Assembly (NCBI GenBank): GCA_002420235.1 | Contig: DIHQ01000145.1 | Span: 1 to 9,180 of the forward strand | Direction of reading: 5' to 3' | Source: Flavobacteriales bacterium UBA5692 | GTDB taxonomy: Bacteria; Bacteroidota; Bacteroidia; Flavobacteriales_D; Sanyastnellaceae | DNA length: 9,180 nucleotides | Notes under the pieces: generated by a model | Told to the model about the DNA's origin: nothing | Databases searched by the model: none | Seen by the model: only the letters and a program-made list of their open reading frames with translations | Translations under genes and position numbers: made by a program | In this document: positions 1-6,044 of the stretch, in pieces | Layout of the letters: every line of letters starts with the position of its first letter | Numbering within the stretch: the first letter of the stretch is position 1

Positions 1-1
1 A

Positions 2-655
2 GAGGCCGTTCAACGCGGTGTCGCAAGGGCCGAGCAGACATACCCCATCGCTGTGGGTCTCATTTGCATCTTGCAACGCACCAAATCGGTGAAAGACAAC
101 GCGTACTGGGTAGATTTTGCTTTAAACCACAGAAACGGTTTTCTCGCATTGGATTTGGCGGACAACGAAGTGGATTTCGATCCCGAACCCTTTATTCCTC
201 TTTTCCAGCGAGCGAAAGCAGGTGGATTAGGCATCACCGTCCATGCTGGTGAGCCTCGTTTAGCGGGAATTTCGAAAAATATTACCACAGCAGTTGAATC
301 CATGGGTGCTGATCGCATTGGCCATGGTTTGCAAGCTCTCGAAGATAGATGCGTGGTTGACCTGCTCGTTCGTTCACAGACCCCTCTTGAACTTTGTCCA
401 ACGAGCAATTGGTTGACAGGCGCCTGTGAAGGTCTGAGTGCTCACCCTATCAAAGAGTTATATGAATCCGGTGTGCACACCACCATCAACACCGATGACC
501 CGGGTATCATGGTGACAAACCTCAACCTTGAGTTTCAGCACATATATAAACATCAGGGCTTCACTCCCGTCCAACTCATACAATGCATTAACTGGGCGCG
601 CGTGCACAGTTTCATCCCCACAGCGAAAAAAGACGCTGTGTGGCCTACCGCATGA
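2..655 (+). CDS. add: Adenosine deaminase, C-terminal part (5' truncated)
   Basis: The reading frame is open from base 2 to the TGA at 653-655, about 217 residues, so the N-terminal third lies outside the window. The enzyme hydrolytically deaminates adenosine or deoxyadenosine to inosine or deoxyinosine in cytosolic purine salvage, using one zinc ion. Visible motifs in order are VHAGE (zinc His and catalytic Glu), RIGHG (catalytic His), ELCPTSN, and the signature TINTDDP with the paired Asp of the active site. Their spacing matches classical adenosine deaminases, and I see no disruption. The C-terminus is rather short, ending about 20 residues after the conserved helix where E. coli Add reads NGLEMAF. 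The stop overlaps the next start as ATGA at 652-655. The N-terminal HxH zinc motif is not visible. Related deaminases of the same fold, such as aminodeoxyfutalosine deaminase, are therefore not excluded, but adenosine deaminase is the best reading. Confidence 0.9.
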   Translation, partial: EAVQRGVARAEQTYPIAVGLICILQRTKSVKDNAYWVDFALNHRNGFLALDLADNEVDFDPEPFIPLFQRAKAGGLGITVHAGEPRLAGISKNITTAVESMGADRIGHGLQALEDRCVVDLLVRSQTPLELCPTSNWLTGACEGLSAHPIKELYESGVHTTINTDDPGIMVTNLNLEFQHIYKHQGFTPVQLIQCINWARVHSFIPTAKKDAVWPTA

Positions 656-2346
656 CTATACTTCGACAAATCCATCTCCTTTTGGCCATGTGCTCTTTAT
701 CGTGCATAGAAGCGGTCAAAGGGCAATCCACTATGGGAATGTTGAACATAGAGTCTGAAGCAAATGAAGATTATGTGCTCTTCAGCCCCAATGGTTTCGT
801 GACTACATACTTGATTGATAAATGTGGACGACATATACACCACTGGGAGACCGAGGGGCGCCCGGGGTTAATGGCCTATTTTACAGATAATGGAGATTTA
901 ATACGCACACGAAGACACCAGACGGGTCAATTCCTCGGAAGTGGAATAGGCGGTATCATCGACCGTTTTAATTGGGAGGGTAACCTAGTGTGGACTGACA
1001 CAATCGCGTCGATCTCCCATCATCAGCACCATGATATCGCTATCCTACCTAATGGAAACATCCTCGCCATCCTCTGGGAAAAATGGTTTGCTGACGATGC
1101 CATAGCAAGGGGCCAACTGCCTGAATTAACTTCCGAGGAAGTGTGGGTCACCCGAGTAGTTGAATTATCACCGCTGACGAGTTCTGGGAGTGATACTGTA
1201 TGGTCTTGGAGCCCATGGGAACATTTGATTCAGGATACGAACCCTGCCCTTCCGAATTTTGGGAATCCAGCAGTTCATCCCGAACGGTTTGATATCAACT
1301 TCGAAGCAACGGCAGAAATAACAGGACCAGGCTTTGGTCAGGAGTTAGCATACGATTGGATGCATGTCAACAGCATCGACTACAACGCAGAGCGTGATGA
1401 AATCATCCTGAGTAGCCGACACTGGAATGAAGTATGGATTATAGACCACAGCACCAGTACGAAGGAAGCAGCAGGAAGTACTGGAGGCCAACACGGAAAA
1501 GGTGGCGATATACTCTGGCGCTGGGGAAACCCTGAAGCTTATGGCCAAGGCAACGAGGATGACCAGGTGTTATTTGGCCAACATGATGCCCAATTCGTGC
1601 CCAACGCAGAAGGGCTTCGTATCAGCGTATACAATAACGGTATCGGACGTCCGGGCGGCAATTATAGTACAGTTGACCACATTGATGTCCCGCTAGATGC
1701 CAATGGAGGGTATCCGGACCTCAGCGACCAAGACATCCAGCCGCAAATAGCTGCTTGGACCTATCCGACCGCTCCTGACTTTTCATTTTATTCGCCAAAC
1801 ATTTCAGGCTACACACTTCTGCCAGATGGCAACCACCTCATATGTGAAGGGGCCGAGGGCCGTTTCTTTGAACTCGACAGCGCTAGCAACCTGGTGTGGG
1901 AGTATGTAAACCCTATCTCGAACATGGGACCCTTGACCCAAGGCAACAATCCCACCCAGAACAGCGTATTCCGCGTTACATCCGTTCCCGCATCGCACCC
2001 AGGCTTGGCGGGACGCAATCTCGAGCCCGGCGAACCACTTGAACTGAATCCTATTCCTTCGAAATGCACCCTTGACTTGGAAGACGGCAAAGCCCCGCAG
2101 ACTCCAAGCGTATGGCCCAATCCTACTTGTTCTATGCTCAATATAGGAAACCTGAATTCGGTTATCCCTACCAAGATTGAAATCTTAAATTCCACTGGTC
2201 AAACACATTGGACTACCTCCGCAACAAACGAAATCACTGTTGACGTTCGCTTTTGGTCACCGGGCATGTATGTTGCAATTTTACAGCAAGTGCATTCTGA
2301 TGCGCGTCCAGCGACTTCGATAATCATTAAATTTTTGGTGCAATGA
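652..2346 (+). CDS. Secreted arylsulfotransferase-like protein with T9SS sorting domain (paralogue 1)
   Basis: This 565-residue protein starts at ATG 652, inside the stop of the upstream deaminase. The GTG 12 bases earlier is in frame but adds nothing to the signal peptide. Residues 1-25 form a Sec signal peptide with a hydrophobic core (IHLLLAMCSL); cleavage probably falls near Gly24/Gln25. The body resembles bacterial arylsulfate sulfotransferases (ASST), beta-propeller enzymes that move sulfate between phenolic donors and acceptors without PAPS. The family active-site set is intact: HHQHHD at 123-128, His238 in WMHVNS, Arg256 in SSRH, and His311 in GQHD. The His238-Arg256 distance is 18, the same as I recall for His356-Arg374 of E. 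coli ASST. Trp-rich blade segments (WSWSPWEH, ILWRWGNPEAY) recur. A T9SS type A sorting domain begins at VWPNP (487-491), passes IEILNSTGQ and ends in a KFLV-type strand, so export across the outer membrane and surface attachment or release are expected. The natural substrate is unknown. Confidence 0.85.
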   Translation: MTILRQIHLLLAMCSLSCIEAVKGQSTMGMLNIESEANEDYVLFSPNGFVTTYLIDKCGRHIHHWETEGRPGLMAYFTDNGDLIRTRRHQTGQFLGSGIGGIIDRFNWEGNLVWTDTIASISHHQHHDIAILPNGNILAILWEKWFADDAIARGQLPELTSEEVWVTRVVELSPLTSSGSDTVWSWSPWEHLIQDTNPALPNFGNPAVHPERFDINFEATAEITGPGFGQELAYDWMHVNSIDYNAERDEIILSSRHWNEVWIIDHSTSTKEAAGSTGGQHGKGGDILWRWGNPEAYGQGNEDDQVLFGQHDAQFVPNAEGLRISVYNNGIGRPGGNYSTVDHIDVPLDANGGYPDLSDQDIQPQIAAWTYPTAPDFSFYSPNISGYTLLPDGNHLICEGAEGRFFELDSASNLVWEYVNPISNMGPLTQGNNPTQNSVFRVTSVPASHPGLAGRNLEPGEPLELNPIPSKCTLDLEDGKAPQTPSVWPNPTCSMLNIGNLNSVIPTKIEILNSTGQTHWTTSATNEITVDVRFWSPGMYVAILQQVHSDARPATSIIIKFLVQ

Positions 2347-4238
2347 AAATCCCTCCGTGCATCGCAATACTTTTTAGCCTTATGCCTTTGGCTTGGTCTT
2401 ATTGCCAATCCAATACCGTCGGAACCATCGAGTATAATCCCAACCTCTTTGCGGATGGCCAAACCTTAATTTACCCCCACAATCAGCCACATGCCCGCTT
2501 GGTAAATGCTTGTGGAGAAGTGGTCCACATTTGGACCAACGATTCACTTCGCCGCCCAGGTAATAGTGCATACTTGACCCCGAATGGCAACCTATTTTGG
2601 GCACATCGCCCGGCTAATGTCCAGAATGATCCTATCTGGGCTGGCGGCGGCGGCGCTGTCATCGAAGCGCGCACATGGGACAATGCTGTACTGTGGAACT
2701 ATACCCTTAACGATTCGACAGGTCGCTTACACCACGACTTTGCTTTAACCAATTCTGGAACCGTCCTCGCCATCGCATGGGAACGCATCGATTCAATCGC
2801 AGCGATTCATGCCGGTCGAAATCCTGAACTATTGGAGGATGGAGAGCTTTGGAGTGAGCGAATCATAGAGCTAATGCCAAACGATTCAGGCGGCGCTGAC
2901 ATCATCTGGGAATGGCGGGTCTGGGATCACCTAGTTCAAGACTTCGATTCTACCAAGGTCAATTATGACGACCCAGAATTAGTGCCAAACAGAGTTGATA
3001 TCAACTTCGGTAGCACTAGCTCGGTCGCACCAGATTGGTTGCACATCAATAGCATTGACTACAATCCAGCACTAGATCATATTCTACTGAGTGTCCCAAC
3101 CTTCAACGAATTATGGATTATAGATAGGGCGGAGCCGGATGAAGGATTGATTTGGCGTTGGGGAAATCCCGAAGCTTACGATCGCGGCACGAGCGAGGAC
3201 AAGCGATTGTACTACCAACATGCTGCCACCTGGTTAGATGAGACTTACCACATTGGGACTTCGGATTTTGGCAAAATTGCGGTCTTCAACAATCGTAATC
3301 CCGGTGCAACCGGCCCCTACTCAAGTGCACATTTAATTACACCAGAATTTAGTGATAGCAGTGCAACCAATACCTACGTGTTGAACAATAACAACGATAC
3401 TTACGCTCCAGTCGATTTTGATTGGACGTGGACCGCACCAATCCCGACTGATTTCTTCAGCAGCGGTCTTTCCAACTTTGAAAGGTTACACAATGGGAAC
3501 AACCTCATCGTAAGCGGGCGAACGGGAGAAATTTTTGAGTTCACCGCAACCGGAGATACCGCATGGTATTACCGCGTACCGCTTCAAGGGGGAACTACCA
3601 TTGCTCAGGGGACAGAACTTGGAATTAACGACAACTTACTGTTCCGCGCCAAGCGGTATCCGCCTGATCTCCCAATTTTTAATTCTGTGGAACTCTTATC
3701 CATGGGAATGTGGGAACTTGAGCCCAATCCCTTGTTGACTTGCCAGCCGTGCAACCTCACAGCGACAGTGACTCTGGAACCGGGAAATGCCTCGGTAAAT
3801 GTGGTTGGAGCAAATGGAGCATACACGGTCATATGGTCGCTAGACGGAATCAATTTGTGCACAGGTGAAGAATTGAGCCTAGATGGCCCTTGTGCTGAAG
3901 CCACCGAGACCTTGACCGATGGTATGACAATCGAAGTCGTCGTCGTCGATGAGGCAGGGTGTGAATTCGTAACCCAGTTCAATTGGCTAACTTCGTCCGT
4001 AGAAGAGCGAGATCAAGCGGTCCAATTCTGGCCAAATCCAGTCCACGGCACCCTATACTTATCCGGCTTTCATTGTGGTGAAACCGCCACTTTGTATTCG
4101 CTGACGGGCCAAATCGTCGCCAAGCAAAAACTCGTCACGGATGCGTTAACCGCGCGTATGGACGTCAGCTCATTGCCAGCTGGGGCCTACTTCCTCCGCG
4201 TGGGTCAATATTGTGGGCACGTCCTTATACGTCATTAA
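2343..4238 (+). CDS. Secreted arylsulfotransferase-like protein with T9SS sorting domain (paralogue 2, altered active site)
   Basis: This 631-residue paralogue of the preceding gene starts at ATG 2343 in an ATGA overlap with it. Residues 1-22 are a Sec signal peptide (AILFSLMPLAWSYCQ region). The propeller aligns with paralogue 1 through GRLHHDF (His130/131), WEWRVWDHLVQD, WLHINSIDYN (His234), IWRWGNPEAY and YYQHA (His293). The strand that carries Arg in paralogue 1 (SSRHWNE) reads SVPTFNE here, so Pro252 occupies the Arg position and Thr253 the neighbouring His. QHD has become QHA, although the His is kept. This protein may therefore bind rather than turn over substrate, or use a different mechanism; that is inference. 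After the propeller, residues about 467-548 form a Cys-containing Ig-like or SprB-like module that paralogue 1 lacks, beginning with CQPC. The C-terminal T9SS type A domain begins at FWPNP (562-566), includes YSLTGQ and SSLPAGAYFLRV, and ends at residue 631. Confidence 0.83.
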   Translation: MKIPPCIAILFSLMPLAWSYCQSNTVGTIEYNPNLFADGQTLIYPHNQPHARLVNACGEVVHIWTNDSLRRPGNSAYLTPNGNLFWAHRPANVQNDPIWAGGGGAVIEARTWDNAVLWNYTLNDSTGRLHHDFALTNSGTVLAIAWERIDSIAAIHAGRNPELLEDGELWSERIIELMPNDSGGADIIWEWRVWDHLVQDFDSTKVNYDDPELVPNRVDINFGSTSSVAPDWLHINSIDYNPALDHILLSVPTFNELWIIDRAEPDEGLIWRWGNPEAYDRGTSEDKRLYYQHAATWLDETYHIGTSDFGKIAVFNNRNPGATGPYSSAHLITPEFSDSSATNTYVLNNNNDTYAPVDFDWTWTAPIPTDFFSSGLSNFERLHNGNNLIVSGRTGEIFEFTATGDTAWYYRVPLQGGTTIAQGTELGINDNLLFRAKRYPPDLPIFNSVELLSMGMWELEPNPLLTCQPCNLTATVTLEPGNASVNVVGANGAYTVIWSLDGINLCTGEELSLDGPCAEATETLTDGMTIEVVVVDEAGCEFVTQFNWLTSSVEERDQAVQFWPNPVHGTLYLSGFHCGETATLYSLTGQIVAKQKLVTDALTARMDVSSLPAGAYFLRVGQYCGHVLIRH

Positions 4239-4243
4239 CTTGT
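4236..4243 (+). promoter_or_regulatory. Putative -7 promoter element (TAACTTGT) for the PaaG-like gene
   Basis: TAACTTGT lies with its first base 12 bases before ATG 4248 and partly matches the Bacteroidota -7 box TAnnTTTG. Its TAA is also the stop codon of the upstream sulfotransferase gene. A TTG at 4211-4213, 22 bases upstream, could serve as the -33 element. If used, transcription would start at or next to the A of the start codon. This is inferred from position and sequence only. Confidence 0.4.
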
Positions 4244-4247
4244 GGAC

Positions 4248-5033
4248 ATGACCATGGAACCATCGATTCAGATTTCAACTCAAGATGGGATTTACACCAT
4301 CATGTTTAACCGCCCGGCGGTATTTAATAGCTTCAACCAGGAAATGGGGCGAGCTTTTCAAGAGGCCCTCGACGGCGCCGCTGCAGACCACAGTGTCCGG
4401 TGTGTGATAATCACGGGCAAGGGCAAAGCCTTCTGTGCTGGTCAAGACCTTAAAGAAGTCACCGCACCGGACGCGCCGGATTTTAACGAAATTGTCGAAC
4501 ATACTTACAACGAGAGCATACGCCGCATCCGTTCTATGGAAAAACCCATTGTGGCCGCCGTCAATGGGGTGGCTGCTGGAGCAGGGGCAAATATTGCCTT
4601 GGCTTGCGATTTGACCGTTGCTAGACATTCAGCCTTCTTCATTCAAGCTTTCTCCAAAATTGGACTAATCCCCGACAGCGGAGGGACCTGGTTCTTACCC
4701 CGTCTTGTTGGCATGCAACGAGCTGCGGCACTAACTTTCCTCGGAGATAAACTTAGCGCCACAGAAGCTGAGACCATGGGGCTCATATACAGATCAGTGG
4801 CCGATGATGATTTTGATGCAGAAATTGGAGCCTTAACTAATCGTATCGCCCAAATGCCAACCCGTGGATTGGCATTAACCAAACGCGCCTTCAATCTCGG
4901 TTGGCAAGCAGATTTGTCCGACCACCTCACAACCGAGCGCGACTTACAAATGGAAGCGTCTAGAACCCACGACTATGCGGAAGGTGTTGCTGCATTCCTC
5001 GAAAAACGTTCTCCCCAATTCAAAGGATTATGA
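4248..5033 (+). CDS. paaG: PaaG-like crotonase-family enoyl-CoA hydratase/isomerase
   Basis: This cytosolic 261-residue protein is about the length of E. coli PaaG (262). PaaG converts the ring 1,2-epoxide of phenylacetyl-CoA to the oxepin-CoA during aerobic phenylacetate breakdown. Crotonase landmarks are NRPAVFNSF near the N-terminus, AFCAGQDL and GVAAGAGAN (oxyanion-hole glycines), FSKIGLIPDSGGTWFLPRL, and the C-terminal EGVAAFLEKRSPQF. The last two blocks are nearly those of E. coli PaaG. Asp143 in IPDSGG matches the catalytic Asp of PaaG, and the first general-base Glu of true enoyl-CoA hydratases (after GAG) is Asn. I chose ATG 4248 because a promoter-like TAACTTG lies 12 bases upstream. 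GTG 4242 and ATG 4254 are alternatives. It begins 9 bases after the sulfotransferase stop and overlaps the DUF551 gene by ATGA. No other paa gene is visible, so a different acyl-CoA substrate remains possible. Confidence 0.85.
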   Translation: MTMEPSIQISTQDGIYTIMFNRPAVFNSFNQEMGRAFQEALDGAAADHSVRCVIITGKGKAFCAGQDLKEVTAPDAPDFNEIVEHTYNESIRRIRSMEKPIVAAVNGVAAGAGANIALACDLTVARHSAFFIQAFSKIGLIPDSGGTWFLPRLVGMQRAAALTFLGDKLSATEAETMGLIYRSVADDDFDAEIGALTNRIAQMPTRGLALTKRAFNLGWQADLSDHLTTERDLQMEASRTHDYAEGVAAFLEKRSPQFKGL

Positions 5034-5311
5034 GTGGTAATTGGATCGCAGTAACTGATCAATTGCCTGAGGACGACCAGCGGGTGCTAGCCTTTATCCC
5101 GGGAAATCGGGTGTTCCTCCCTAGCAGCAATCTAGCCTCTGAAATCCGAGAAGTCATTGTGCTTCGCTTTTGTCTTAATCATTTCGCTGATCAAGCCGAA
5201 AAAATCGAAAAGCACGGATCGCATTTTTGGGCGGGAGAAGGAAATAGCAACCACTTTTTCCGTGATGTCACGCATTGGATGCCAATACCTAAAGAGCCGA
5301 GCCTACTTTAG
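5030..5311 (+). CDS. DUF551 domain small protein
   Basis: This 93-residue soluble protein has no signal peptide or membrane segment. The N-terminal NWIAVTDQLPEDDQRVLAF and the C-terminal HFWAGEGNSNHFF then DVTHWMPIP are the two conserved blocks of the DUF551 family, which is common in phage and some bacterial genomes and has no established function. The middle (residues 28-60) is less conserved and contains the acidic/basic stretch DQAEKIEKHG. The start overlaps the PaaG-like stop (ATGA at 5030-5033), so translation is probably coupled to it. AAAGGA at 5022-5027 looks like a Shine-Dalgarno site but lies only 2 bases from the ATG. The stop TAG (5309-5311) overlaps the stop of the convergent rsmE gene. 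Nothing else phage-like surrounds it, so it is a chromosomal member of the family. The role is unknown. Confidence 0.75.
   Translation: MSGNWIAVTDQLPEDDQRVLAFIPGNRVFLPSSNLASEIREVIVLRFCLNHFADQAEKIEKHGSHFWAGEGNSNHFFRDVTHWMPIPKEPSLL
5289..5311. terminator. Possible bidirectional hairpin at the convergent gene ends
   Basis: CTAAAG (5289-5294) and CTTTAG (5306-5311) form a 6-base inverted repeat around an 11-base loop. The right arm contains both stop codons of the convergent DUF551 and rsmE genes. The stem is short and AT-rich, and no clear T-tract follows on either strand, so a role in termination for both transcripts is only weakly supported. Confidence 0.2.
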
Positions 5312-6015
5312 CTTTGACGGTGAGCAAGGGCATGAATTTGAATGGCTGCCAAACCGGCAGTTTCTGAGCGCAAACGCTGTTCTCCAAGCGTCACGGCAGA
5401 AGCACCCTTTGCCAATGCCGCATCAATCTCTGCTACCGTGAAGTCGCCCTCCGGCCCAATAGCGACCCAACAAGGTGAGGTTATCGATATAGCCTCGAAA
5501 AGGTGTGTTTTTTCAGTCGACTCGCAGTGGGCTACAAAACCCTTACCTGTGTGGGCGTCCTCAGAATCTAACCACTCGTGCCACTCCCTTGCAGGTGCCA
5601 ATTCGGTGAGCCACAGCTGTCGAGATTGCTTCAATGCACTAACCAAGATTTTGTGCCAACGCTCTGATTTCTCGATTTTCCTTTCACTGCGTTCCGTCCA
5701 GACGGGCTGAATTTTACGAACACCGTATTCCATAGATTTCTCCAAAAGCCATTCAAAGCGGTCGACGCTTTTGGTAGGTGCAATGACCAAAGTAAGTGGG
5801 AATTCCGGTCCTTGCTGAAATTCGACCAAAGTTGTCTCTACCACGCAACGGTGCTTATCTGCTTCCATTAGGACCCCGTTAAATCTGCGGCCTTTGCCAT
5901 CCAAGAGACCAATGCGGTCACCGACTTTGGCGCGCAGCACGCGCACTAAGTGCTTAGACTCATCAGCATCTAATGTGTGAACTGAGTCAACGCAGGGCGC
6001 ATAGAAGAATCTCAT
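5308..6015 (-). CDS. rsmE: 16S rRNA (uracil-1498-N3)-methyltransferase RsmE
   Basis: The 235-residue protein is the usual size for RsmE, a SAM-dependent SPOUT-fold enzyme that methylates N3 of U1498 in helix 44 of 16S rRNA. The N-terminal PUA-like segment (about 1-70) includes HLVRVLRAKVGDRIGLLDGKG. The SPOUT domain shows KSVDRFEWLLEKSMEYGV, then SALKQSR, and the SAM-binding knot AIGPEGDFT (185-193) and LGEQRLRSETA (210-220), the family hallmarks. The start ATG is at 6013-6015, and a perfect TAnnTTTG element lies directly upstream. It follows pckA by 29 bases on the same strand. Its stop overlaps the stop of the convergent DUF551 gene by 4 bases, so this is a tightly packed gene end with no room for a separate terminator. 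Confidence 0.95.
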   Translation of the reverse strand: MRFFYAPCVDSVHTLDADESKHLVRVLRAKVGDRIGLLDGKGRRFNGVLMEADKHRCVVETTLVEFQQGPEFPLTLVIAPTKSVDRFEWLLEKSMEYGVRKIQPVWTERSERKIEKSERWHKILVSALKQSRQLWLTELAPAREWHEWLDSEDAHTGKGFVAHCESTEKTHLFEAISITSPCWVAIGPEGDFTVAEIDAALAKGASAVTLGEQRLRSETAGLAAIQIHALAHRQS

Positions 6016-6019
6016 GGCC

Positions 6020-6027
6020 CAAAGGTA
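6020..6027 (-). promoter_or_regulatory. Putative -7 promoter element (TACCTTTG) for rsmE
   Basis: On the minus strand TACCTTTG matches all six fixed bases of TAnnTTTG. It is followed by GGCC and then the rsmE ATG, so its first T is 12 bases before the start codon. I see no convincing TTG or TTTG in the -33 region, which lies in the end of pckA. The element would let rsmE be transcribed apart from pckA with no leader. Confidence 0.45.
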
Positions 6028-6044
6028 TTATTCACCGACGGAAC

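Noticed and set aside
640..651. GTG start at 640 for the first sulfotransferase gene
   Set aside because: It adds only four residues ahead of a complete signal peptide and lies deeper inside the deaminase gene; ATG 652 gives a typical ATGA overlap.
652..726. Lipoprotein signal in the first sulfotransferase
   Set aside because: The Cys residues in LLAMC and SLSC lack a proper lipobox at -3 to -1, and a T9SS sorting domain predicts an ordinary Sec signal.
1809..2195. 128-codon minus-strand open frame
   Set aside because: It is antisense to the first sulfotransferase gene and its T9SS domain; a shadow frame.
2642..2653. GGC trinucleotide run
   Set aside because: It encodes a four-Gly loop of the propeller and is too short to be a meaningful repeat or quadruplex.
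2..4238. Functional PAPS or adenosine recycling link between the deaminase and the sulfotransferases
   Set aside because: Bacterial ASST enzymes are PAPS-independent, and the two activities would lie in different compartments; no PAP phosphatase gene is visible.
4242..4247. GTG start at 4242 for the PaaG-like gene
   Set aside because: ATG 4248 fits the spacing from the TAACTTGT element and the known length of PaaG; the GTG falls inside that element.
5022..5027. AAAGGA as a Shine-Dalgarno site for DUF551
   Set aside because: It lies only 2 bases before the ATG, too close for normal pairing, and also encodes conserved residues of the PaaG-like C-terminus.
5030..5311. Prophage remnant suggested by DUF551
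   Set aside because: There is no integrase, att repeat or other phage gene nearby, and the gene is tightly coupled to a metabolic gene.
5342..5710. 122-codon plus-strand open frame
   Set aside because: It is antisense to rsmE, whose RsmE motifs are clear; the translated product shows no family features.
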